A stretch of DNA of 11,108 nt. Source: Bacillota bacterium (GTDB taxonomy: Bacteria; Bacillota; Clostridia; Acetivibrionales; DTU013). Shown here one piece after another: positions 1-5,897 of the stretch (the first letter of the stretch is position 1; each line of letters opens with the position of its first letter). Below the pieces are notes generated by a model. It did not search any database. It was not told the origin of the DNA and saw only the letters and a list, made by a program, of their open reading frames with translations. The stretch spans positions 1 to 11,108 of the forward strand of contig JAEYON010000096.1 of the NCBI GenBank assembly GCA_023411645.1. The letters run 5' to 3'. The translations under genes and the position numbers were made by a program.

Positions 1-21
1 TGTTCTGACAGCTAAAAAAAG

Positions 22-60
22 AAGCCCTTTTTACCTCGGCTTGAGGATTAAAAAGGGCTT
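22..60. terminator. Long intrinsic terminator hairpin, probably bidirectional
   Basis: A perfect 12-bp stem pairs positions 22-33 with 49-60. A nested CCTC/GAGG pairing (34-37 with 43-46) extends the hairpin towards a short loop. A run of seven A at 14-20 gives a U tract for leftward transcripts. On the rightward side the tail is weaker (ACCTTTTG). This is typical of a terminator that works in both directions. It separates whatever lies left of the window from the regulator gene at 197. Confidence 0.8.
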
Positions 61-135
61 ACCTTTTGATAGGCATTTACAAGCTAATGATACTCAAATT
101 ACAAGACAAAATCAGAAACGCTTGACAGACAATAT

Positions 136-164
136 TTGCGAATTTGATGGTTACGTGTTAAAAT
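136..164 (+). promoter_or_regulatory. Candidate sigma-A promoter of the DtxR-family regulator
   Basis: TTGCGA at 136-141 and TAAAAT at 159-164 are separated by exactly 17 bp, about 30 bp upstream of the ribosome binding site of the gene at 197. A perfect TTGACA at 122-127 has no acceptable -10 box at 16-18 bp, so it is less likely to be the functional -35. The box GTTAAAAT is also present in the feoAB upstream region (1358-1365 reads GTTAAAAT). No clean metalloregulator operator could be recognised. Confidence 0.35.
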
Positions 165-196
165 TATAGTAGCGTTCAATATAGCAGGGAGGTCAG

Positions 197-574
197 ATGA
201 AGCTACAGGAATCCGGAGAAAACTATTTAGAAACCATTTATATGCTGGCCAACGAAACGGGCTATGTCCGTTCAATTGACATTGCACACGCGCTGTCTTT
301 TTCCAAGCCTAGCGTAAGCCGTGCCATGTCAATTTTAAAGAAAGCCGGGCATATCAATGTAGATAAAGAAGGTCAAATTGAGCTAACTCCATCTGGCCGC
401 CGGATTGCAGAACGAGTATACAGCCGCCACCGCCTGCTCACGGACTATCTTGTTGCTATAGGAGTCAGCAAAGAGACGGCATCAGCAGACGCCTGCCGTA
501 TGGAGCATGTCATCAGTGAGGAAACCTTTGAAAAAATCGAAGCCCATGTGAAAATGGAGAGAACCTCCGAATAA
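197..574 (+). CDS. DtxR/MntR-family metal-dependent transcriptional regulator
   Basis: A 125-residue cytoplasmic DNA-binding repressor. The N-terminal winged helix-turn-helix spans about residues 5-65 (recognition-helix region SFSKPSVSRAM), followed by the metal-binding dimerisation helices (RHRLLTDYL at 78-85, CRMEHVIS at 100-107). The Cys100-xx-Glu103-His104 pattern aligns with the primary ligands Cys102/Glu105/His106 of iron-responsive DtxR; MntR has Glu at the first of these positions. Position 9 is Asn, where DtxR has Met10 and MntR has Asp8, so the ligand set is mixed and the metal cannot be assigned with certainty. There is no C-terminal SH3-like domain, as in short MntR-type members. 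The ATG at 197 is preceded by GGGAGGT at 187-193. The gene lies upstream of rubrerythrin and feoAB, which suggests it controls iron or manganese homeostasis. Family assignment is firm; metal and targets are inferred. Confidence 0.92.
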   Translation: MKLQESGENYLETIYMLANETGYVRSIDIAHALSFSKPSVSRAMSILKKAGHINVDKEGQIELTPSGRRIAERVYSRHRLLTDYLVAIGVSKETASADACRMEHVISEETFEKIEAHVKMERTSE

Positions 575-671
575 TTACGAATGCTCCTGCGGATGTTTGA
601 TAAGCAGGTCAGGGCAAATTATGCCCGGATCATTAATAATACAAAATCATAATAGAAAAGGAGACGTATCA

Positions 672-1214
672 ATGAAAGATTTGAAAGGTACAAAGACGGA
701 GCAAAATCTTATGACTGCATTTGCGGGTGAAGCTCAAGCAAGAACCAAGTACACGTACTATGCTTCCCAGGCTAAAAAAGAAGGTTATGAGCAGTTATCA
801 GCCATTTTTATGGAAACAGCAGAGAACGAAAAAGAACATGCAAAATTATGGTTTAAGGCTTTACATGGCGGCGCAATCGGCTCAACAGCAGAGAATCTCA
901 AAGATGCCGCAGCAGGCGAGAATTATGAGTGGACCGATATGTACAAAGGCTTTGCCGAGGATGCCCGCAATGAGGGATTCAATGAACTCGCCGCTGCATT
1001 TGAGATGGTTGCAAAGGTTGAAAAAGAGCATGAGGAACGTTATCTGACGTTATTGAAGCACCTGGAAGAGGGAAAGATCTTCCTGAAGGACGGCACAGTC
1101 GCCTGGAAATGCAGAAACTGCGGCCACATCCACATTGGTGTTTCAGCGCCCGCACTTTGCCCGGTCTGCAAACATCCCCAGGCTTATTTTGAAGTAAGAG
1201 CCGAAAATTATTGA
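672..1214 (+). CDS. rbr: Rubrerythrin
   Basis: A 180-residue cytoplasmic non-haem iron protein that reduces H2O2 to water in anaerobes, taking electrons from rubredoxin-type donors. A ferritin-like four-helix diiron domain covers about residues 1-135. Visible ligands are Glu20, the ExxH pair Glu53/His56, Glu83/Glu86 and the second ExxH pair Glu117/His120. A C-terminal rubredoxin domain follows, with CRNC at 147-150 and CPVC at 163-166 for the Fe(SCys)4 site. The length is normal for the family. The ATG at 672 was chosen because AAAAGGAG lies at 655-662 and the protein starts at the usual place before the first helix; an in-frame extension back to a TTG at 597 adds nothing family-like. The gene sits 97 bp after the metalloregulator and ends in its own terminator, so it is probably a separate unit or the last gene of a short operon. 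Confidence 0.96.
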   Translation: MKDLKGTKTEQNLMTAFAGEAQARTKYTYYASQAKKEGYEQLSAIFMETAENEKEHAKLWFKALHGGAIGSTAENLKDAAAGENYEWTDMYKGFAEDARNEGFNELAAAFEMVAKVEKEHEERYLTLLKHLEEGKIFLKDGTVAWKCRNCGHIHIGVSAPALCPVCKHPQAYFEVRAENY

Positions 1215-1256
1215 TAACAAAGCCCGAATAATCGTTCAACTGACGTTAAGTCCCGG

Positions 1257-1289
1257 AAAACCTGTTAAGTGCTAACAGGTTTTCTTTTT
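1257..1289 (+). terminator. Intrinsic terminator after rubrerythrin
   Basis: A perfect 11-bp stem (1257-1267 with 1273-1283, AAAACCTGTTA against its complement) closes a five-base loop. It is followed by a T-rich tail (TTTTCTTTTTA). It lies 43 bp beyond the rubrerythrin stop and separates it from feoAB. The A-rich left side may also let it act on leftward transcripts. Confidence 0.88.
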
Positions 1290-1336
1290 ACTCAATTTCC
1301 TGATAAATTCCGACAATCTGCTGCAATAAAAAGTTA

Positions 1337-1376
1337 TGGCAAACTGTACTGTAATAGGTTAAAATAGTGCTGGACA
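1337..1376 (+). promoter_or_regulatory. Candidate feoAB promoter with overlapping imperfect dyad
   Basis: A TAAAAT -10-like box at 1360-1365 lies 17 bp after a poor -35 (TGGCAA, 1337-1342). A 32-bp imperfect dyad (1345-1376) is centred between 1360 and 1361, with 10 of 16 symmetric positions complementary, ending in TGT and ACA. TAGGTTA at 1355-1361 resembles one half of the DtxR-type operator, but the matching right half is not seen. The position over the -10 box would suit a repressor of iron uptake. This is a weak, pattern-based call. Confidence 0.3.
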
Positions 1377-1398
1377 TACAAAGGAGTGACAGGACAGG

Positions 1399-1629
1399 AT
1401 GACACTAGATCAGCTGCCAATAGGAAAAAGAGCGAAAATTGTTGCAGTGCGTGGCGGTGGCGCTTTACGGGACAGGCTGCTGGATATGGGCCTGACGCCA
1501 AAAACAATAGTAATGATTCGGAAATTTGCTCCAATGGGAGATCCAATTATGCTGACATTACGGGGTTATGAACTGACTTTGCGCATTGAGGATGCAAAAA
1601 ATATTGATGTTGAGGATGTTATTGAATGA
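1399..1629 (+). CDS. feoA: FeoA, small ferrous-iron transport accessory protein
   Basis: A 76-residue cytosolic SH3-like protein of the FeoA family, which associates with or modulates the FeoB transporter. Family features are visible: the N-terminal 'L..LP.G..A.I..V' strand, the central 'LRDRLLDMGLTP' segment at about residues 23-34, and the final strand with 'ELTLRIEDAKNIDV'. Length is typical (about 75-85 residues). The ATG at 1399 follows AAGGAG (1381-1386) at a slightly long spacing. The last codons overlap the feoB start (ATGA at 1626-1629), which implies translational coupling in one operon. No third feoC gene follows feoB. Confidence 0.94.
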   Translation: MTLDQLPIGKRAKIVAVRGGGALRDRLLDMGLTPKTIVMIRKFAPMGDPIMLTLRGYELTLRIEDAKNIDVEDVIE

Positions 1630-3629
1630 TTTTTGCACTGGTGGGAAATCAGAATAGTGGCAAAACAACGCTTTTTAACCAGTTGACCGGCTCAAATCAG
1701 CATGTTGGCAATTTCCCAGGTGTTACGGTTGAAAGCAGGGAGGGTTCTGTACGCAGGCGCAGGGACACAATTGTGGTAGATCTCCCGGGCATCTATTCCC
1801 TTTCTCCGTATTCGAGTGAGGAAATTGTCACGCGTGATTTTATTATTAAAAACCACCCAAATGGCATCATTAATATCGTCGATGCCACCAATCTCGAACG
1901 AAATCTCTATCTGAGCCTGCAGTTGATCGAACTGAACACACCAATGGTGATTGCTCTTAACATGATGGATGAGGTTCGTTCCAACGGCGGAACCATAAAA
2001 ATTGCTAAAATGCAGAAGGAGCTTGGAGTACCCGTTATCCCCATCTCTGCCAGCAAAAATGAAGGAATTGATGAACTGATCGATGTAGCGATAAAGCTCG
2101 CCGAATCCGGGCAGTTGCCTGAAAGACATGATTTTTGCTCAGGTGCCACTCACAGGACGATTCATGCTGTTGCACATATGATTGAAGATCATGCCGAGAA
2201 GATCAATGTGCCGACAAGGTTTGCCGCTACAAAGATCATAGAAGGTGATCAGCCCTTAATGGAAGCTTTGCACCTTACCGATTCTGAGAAATGCTCCATT
2301 GATGAGAGCATCAAGGAGATGGAGCACGCGCTGGGTACAGATAGAAAGGCCGCAATAGCGGATATGCGTTATCAGTTCATAGTCAAGCTCTGCAACGATA
2401 CAGTTATTAAGCCAAAAGAGAGCCGTCAGCATCTGCGAAGTGTTAGAATGGACAACGTCCTGACAAATAAATATCTTTCCCTGCCCATATTTTTCATCAT
2501 CATGGGGTTGATCTTCTGGCTGACCTTTGGAGTGATCGGCAGCTTCCTAAGCGATCAGCTGGGAAACGTCATTGAGCTAATCAGCGAAGTTGCCGCAATC
2601 GGGCTGATTGCTGGAGAGTTTAACCCGGTTATGGTCTCTCTGGTCGTGGATGGTATCTTCGCAGGTGTCGGCAGTGTACTGTCGTTTATTCCGACCATTG
2701 TTGTGCTTTTTTTCTTTCTTTCATTGTTGGAGGATAGCGGATATATGGCAAGAGTAGCATTCATTATGGACAAGCTGCTTCGTAAGATCGGCCTGTCAGG
2801 CCGCAGCTTTGTGCCAATGCTGATTGGTTTTGGCTGCTCTGTACCTGCCATTATGGCTGCACGGACGCTTCCAAGCGACCGTGACAGAAAGATGACTATA
2901 CTTCTGACTCCATTTATGAGCTGCAGTGCAAAGCTGCCGATATACGGCATGTTTACGATGGCATTTTTTCCCGAACACCGGGCGCTTGTGATGATCAGCT
3001 TATATGTTCTTGGCATGCTGCTTGGCGTCATCAGCGGACTGATACTGAATAAAACAGTATATCGCGGTAATCCTGTTCCTTTTATCATGGAGCTTCCCAA
3101 CTATCGTCTGCCAAGCACCAAGACTGTCCTCCTGCTGCTCTGGGATAAGGCAAAGGACTTCCTGACAAGGGCGTTTACGGTGATCTTCATTGCTTCGATA
3201 ATTATATGGTTTTTCCAGACCTTTGATATACGCTTCAACGTCGTATCAGACAGCTCTGACAGCATGCTTGCCGGTATCGGCCGGCTTATTGCCCCATTAC
3301 TTGCTCCTATCGGTTTTTCCGACTGGCGCGCATCTACCGCACTAATTACTGGCTTTATGGCAAAAGAGGCTGTTATTAGTACATTTGCAATTCTCACAGG
3401 CGCCGGTGCGGCAGAACTCCCCGCAGCACTCGCTCAAATTTTTACTCCTCTGTCCGCCATATCGTTTCTGGTATTCACGCTTGTTTATTCGCCCTGCGTC
3501 GCTGCCATCGCTACAGTCAAACGCGAAATGAGAAGTACAACAGCTTCTGTGGGGGTTGTTCTGTATCAGACAGCGGCGGCTTGGGCGGTTTCATTTATTG
3601 TTTACCAAATCGGGAATCTGTTTTTCTAG
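1626..3629 (+). CDS. feoB: FeoB, ferrous-iron transporter with G-protein domain
   Basis: A 667-residue inner-membrane Fe(II) importer. The N-terminal GTPase domain shows G1 GNQNSGKTT (7-15), the G2 region PGVTVE (31-36), G3 DLPG (52-55), G4 NMMD (112-115) and G5 SAS (141-143). A helical regulatory region follows, to about residue 280. The membrane part contains the conserved core motif GFGCSVPAIMAARTL (401-415, with Cys404) and the related PFMSCSAKLPIY (429-440), plus several further hydrophobic spans up to the C-terminus. It is somewhat shorter than E. coli-type FeoB (about 770 residues), mainly by lacking a long C-terminal tail. All catalytic motifs are intact, so it looks functional. Its start overlaps the feoA stop by ATGA and it has no separate ribosome binding site, as expected for coupling. 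It converges with ohr, 11 bp beyond its stop. Confidence 0.97.
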   Translation: MIFALVGNQNSGKTTLFNQLTGSNQHVGNFPGVTVESREGSVRRRRDTIVVDLPGIYSLSPYSSEEIVTRDFIIKNHPNGIINIVDATNLERNLYLSLQLIELNTPMVIALNMMDEVRSNGGTIKIAKMQKELGVPVIPISASKNEGIDELIDVAIKLAESGQLPERHDFCSGATHRTIHAVAHMIEDHAEKINVPTRFAATKIIEGDQPLMEALHLTDSEKCSIDESIKEMEHALGTDRKAAIADMRYQFIVKLCNDTVIKPKESRQHLRSVRMDNVLTNKYLSLPIFFIIMGLIFWLTFGVIGSFLSDQLGNVIELISEVAAIGLIAGEFNPVMVSLVVDGIFAGVGSVLSFIPTIVVLFFFLSLLEDSGYMARVAFIMDKLLRKIGLSGRSFVPMLIGFGCSVPAIMAARTLPSDRDRKMTILLTPFMSCSAKLPIYGMFTMAFFPEHRALVMISLYVLGMLLGVISGLILNKTVYRGNPVPFIMELPNYRLPSTKTVLLLLWDKAKDFLTRAFTVIFIASIIIWFFQTFDIRFNVVSDSSDSMLAGIGRLIAPLLAPIGFSDWRASTALITGFMAKEAVISTFAILTGAGAAELPAALAQIFTPLSAISFLVFTLVYSPCVAAIATVKREMRSTTASVGVVLYQTAAAWAVSFIVYQIGNLFF

Positions 3630-3640
3630 GAGTGGGCGTT

Positions 3641-4060
3641 TTATTCCACTCTGGCTGAAACAGTCACATTGATATTTCCTCGAGTAGCTCTGGAATAGGG
3701 ACAAATCTGATGGCCTTCCTGCACTAACGCATCAGCGGTTTCCTGGTCAGTACCGCTGAATATTGCAACGATATTAACCTCAAGAGTATTTTCATCAGCC
3801 TCGTTTTTGCCCAAGCCTACTGTCAACTCGATCGTCGGAGCCGCAACAGGCAGCTTTTTTACTCTCAGAGCATGCTGCACAGCACCTCCGAAGCACGCAG
3901 CATATCCAGCCGCAAACAACTGCTCTGGGTTTACTCCGGGCTTAGTGCCGCCCATTTCTGCGGGAGGCGCCATGTCAAACTCCAGCGGGCTGTTCTCAAC
4001 CATTACCTTGCCGTTACGTCCCCCTGTAGATATCGCCTTTGTACTATATTGGATGTTCAT
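3641..4060 (-). CDS. ohr: Organic hydroperoxide resistance protein (Ohr, OsmC superfamily)
   Basis: A 139-residue cytoplasmic thiol peroxidase that reduces organic and fatty-acid hydroperoxides. Ohr-type motifs are clear: TGGRNGK (12-18) with Arg15, NPEQLFAAGYAACF (44-57) with peroxidatic Cys56, and HQICPYSRATRGN (117-129) with resolving Cys120. These favour Ohr over OsmC proper. The ATG at 4060 was chosen over upstream in-frame starts (the frame stays open to about 4123) because the protein then begins with the family's usual N-terminal strand (MNIQYSTKA). It is preceded at 8 bases by GAGG (4069-4072), which overlaps the stop of the upstream desulfoferrodoxin. The two genes are therefore almost certainly one operon with coupled translation. 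No OhrR-type repressor gene lies in the window. Confidence 0.95.
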   Translation of the reverse strand: MNIQYSTKAISTGGRNGKVMVENSPLEFDMAPPAEMGGTKPGVNPEQLFAAGYAACFGGAVQHALRVKKLPVAAPTIELTVGLGKNEADENTLEVNIVAIFSGTDQETADALVQEGHQICPYSRATRGNINVTVSARVE

Positions 4061-4070
4061 AACATCAACC

Positions 4071-4544
4071 TCATTTCTCTGCTTTCCATAGACCGTGAAG
4101 ATTACAGTACTCATATGCCACAATCTTTTCTGCAGCTATATTTTTTTGTACAAAATTACACGGAGCACCTTCACAATTCGGAACAAGCTCATCGTTTTCA
4201 CCTGTGTACGGCATTCCATCCTCCTGCTGATAGAAGGTGAATTCAGCTTTCGGTTCCATTCCGGGCTTCAGATATACCATTCCCACACTGCAACCGGCAA
4301 CTACGGCGATCCATTCGATATAATGCTCAGGAGCCATCGGATGAGTAACGGATCCAACTGCTACCTTTATTCTTCCGTCTTCAATTGTCACAACAGGTAC
4401 ATGTTTTTCCTGTGAGGCATCCACAGTGTTCGCCTCCAGCTTTGTCATCGACTGGCCGCAACAGGTTAACGTACCGCCGCCTGATCTTGTCAGGACCACC
4501 ATATTCCCGCATAGTTCACAGCGATAAACTGTCAGTTCGTTCAT
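4071..4544 (-). CDS. dfx: Desulfoferrodoxin (2Fe superoxide reductase) with an extra loop
   Basis: A 157-residue cytoplasmic superoxide reductase that converts superoxide to H2O2 without releasing O2. The N-terminal desulforedoxin domain has Cys9, Cys12, Cys28 and Cys29 for Fe(SCys)4 center I. The catalytic center II ligands are His48 (EKHVP), His68 (THPM), His74 (EHYI), Cys147 and His150 (YCNLHGLW). The usual family length is about 125 residues. The excess is an insertion at about residues 105-137, just before the Cys147 strand, containing NCEGAPC (Cys124, Cys129). The reading frame and the C-terminus are intact, so this is an insertion, not damage. The ATG at 4544 follows a strong AAGGAGG (4554-4560) at 9 bases. 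Ohr follows after 10 bp. H2O2 made here would be consumed by rubrerythrin, encoded on the opposite strand. Confidence 0.95.
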   Translation of the reverse strand: MNELTVYRCELCGNMVVLTRSGGGTLTCCGQSMTKLEANTVDASQEKHVPVVTIEDGRIKVAVGSVTHPMAPEHYIEWIAVVAGCSVGMVYLKPGMEPKAEFTFYQQEDGMPYTGENDELVPNCEGAPCNFVQKNIAAEKIVAYEYCNLHGLWKAEK

Positions 4545-4585
4545 GTCAAAAGTCCTCCTTTATAATTTTCCTAACAAAATATCCG

Positions 4586-4597
4586 TTTCATATGAAA
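4586..4597. promoter_or_regulatory. Perfect 12-bp palindrome in the dfx leader
   Basis: TTTCATATGAAA is a perfect 12-bp palindrome between the predicted -10 box (4610-4615) and the dfx ribosome binding site, probably within the first 20 transcribed bases. It could be an operator for a dimeric peroxide or iron regulator acting on dfx-ohr. It does not match the full PerR or Fur box consensus, and AT-rich palindromes of this size also occur by chance. Confidence 0.3.
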
Positions 4598-4609
4598 GGA
4601 TTCTTTATA

Positions 4610-4639
4610 TATATACCCTGTATCCCTACTGGATAACAA
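4610..4639 (-). promoter_or_regulatory. Candidate promoter of the dfx-ohr operon
   Basis: On the minus strand, TTGTTA (4634-4639) and TATATA (4610-4615) are separated by 18 bp, in the 114-bp space between the end of the diguanylate cyclase gene and the dfx start. Start of transcription would be near 4603, giving a leader of about 60 bases. The hexamers match the housekeeping consensus reasonably well. Confidence 0.45.
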
Positions 4640-4658
4640 TAAATCAACAATGTAAAAA

Positions 4659-5840
4659 TCAGACTTTTTTCTTGCTAGATTGCTTATTTGCATACATCAT
4701 TATGTCTAATTTTTTTAGAAATTTCTCCACACTCAAATTGGAATAACGGTCATATACAGCGTAACCCATACTAAACTCAATTTTAAAGGGATTGTCAGAG
4801 GTCTTGTTATACCTTTCTGCAATGTGATTTATCCTGTTAACCGCCTTTTTAAGATCAGATTTATTGGAAATATCCAAAACCAGGCAAAATTCGTCTCCGC
4901 CAAACCGCGCAATAAAATCGTCTGCCCGCAGGCTGCTCTTAAGCAGTTTTGCGGCAGTCTCAATAGCATCATCACCGGTATCATGGCCGAAGTTATCATT
5001 GATCTTTTTAAAATTGTCTAAATCGACCAGAACAGCAGAAAAATTCTTATCACAGGCACTCACCTTTTCCTTTAAATATGCATCGAGCCTCATGCGGTTA
5101 TTTACTCCCGTCAGGTAATCCGTGTAGATATTACGATTCTGGATGTTCAAAAACAGAACCAGAATGGAAAGAACAACTCCATTTAATACAAATGATATTC
5201 CATAGGAAGTTATCTGTAGAATAGTACCGATAACAGGAGGTATTACAAAGAAAATCAGCGTCTGGAAATTCTTACGATCAAGCCTTTTTCTGTTTTTTAT
5301 CACAATCGCAGTACTGACGCTTACCAATCCCATGATAAATACCACCGGGATCCAATAAAGCGAGCCTCTGTGATAAATATTATCCTGATCGATGTAGTAA
5401 AACCATCCGTAAGCCTGTGATAAAACCAATAAAACAACATAGACACTGCTAATACTGAGCATGATCAGTAAAAGCTTTTTCGTTCTGCTTTCATCATGGA
5501 ATACCTGATAATGAACGTATGCGATCCACAAGGAAGGAATAACCGGATTTAATAAAAAAACCGAAAAGTTCCCCAAAGTATTTATTAAAGGGAAGATCGT
5601 ATCAGGTCTTCCATCAAATCTGCTCATTATATCCAGAAACAGTTGCAGGATCGTACAGTATAAGATCATCATAAAAAGCCGATCCTGGATGAAATCCATC
5701 CTGATCAGCTTCTTCCCATGGTTAATGATAACAGCCAGCAGAATAACTGAATACATGTTGATGAAAAAATTGCCTGACAGGTTATCTGCCAAAATGTTGA
5801 CCATATTTATTATCTCAACTCCAGAGTCATTCTTCTGCAC
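4659..5840 (-). CDS. Membrane-bound diguanylate cyclase (GGDEF domain)
   Basis: A 393-residue protein predicted to make cyclic di-GMP from two GTP. The N-terminal half holds about seven hydrophobic segments (roughly residues 26-40, 54-74, 88-113, 122-142, 160-182, 192-212, 214-232), a membrane sensor of unrecognised ligand. The C-terminal GGDEF domain starts at DYLTGVNNR (241-249). It keeps LVDLDNFKKIND (271-282), the active-site GGDEF (314-318), and RADD (305-308) five residues upstream, which is the product-inhibition I-site. Catalysis is therefore expected to be active and feedback-controlled. The start is uncertain. The longest frame begins with GTG at 5840 without a clear ribosome binding site. 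ATG at 5804 (residue 13) follows GGAGTTGAG and is a good alternative. The ligand cannot be predicted, and no EAL or HD-GYP phosphodiesterase is nearby. It lies 57 bp after metH on the same strand. Confidence 0.93.
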   Translation of the reverse strand: MQKNDSGVEIINMVNILADNLSGNFFINMYSVILLAVIINHGKKLIRMDFIQDRLFMMILYCTILQLFLDIMSRFDGRPDTIFPLINTLGNFSVFLLNPVIPSLWIAYVHYQVFHDESRTKKLLLIMLSISSVYVVLLVLSQAYGWFYYIDQDNIYHRGSLYWIPVVFIMGLVSVSTAIVIKNRKRLDRKNFQTLIFFVIPPVIGTILQITSYGISFVLNGVVLSILVLFLNIQNRNIYTDYLTGVNNRMRLDAYLKEKVSACDKNFSAVLVDLDNFKKINDNFGHDTGDDAIETAAKLLKSSLRADDFIARFGGDEFCLVLDISNKSDLKKAVNRINHIAERYNKTSDNPFKIEFSMGYAVYDRYSNLSVEKFLKKLDIMMYANKQSSKKKV

Positions 5841-5897
5841 ATTGTACTGCTATTCAAAGTGTAGCATTAATCATAGGCAATTGTCCATATCACATAG

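Noticed and set aside
122..127. Perfect TTGACA as the -35 box of the regulator promoter
   Set aside because: At 16-18 bp downstream there is no acceptable -10 box. TTGCGA/TAAAAT at 17 bp fits better.
99..287. 62-residue minus-strand frame opposite the regulator start
   Set aside because: It overlaps the promoter and the start of a well-supported gene on the other strand and shows no family features.
612..626. Small hairpin GGGCA/TGCCC in the rubrerythrin leader
   Set aside because: The five-base stem is too short to call a regulatory element and has no T run. It is likely chance.
597..671. In-frame N-terminal extension of rubrerythrin from TTG 597
   Set aside because: The extra 25 residues resemble no rubrerythrin, while the ATG at 672 has a good ribosome binding site and gives the standard N-terminus.
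3630..3651. Hairpin GAGTGG/CCACTC between the convergent ends of feoB and ohr as a terminator
   Set aside because: The stem is only six pairs with a ten-base loop, part of it lies in the ohr coding sequence, and there is no T run on either strand.
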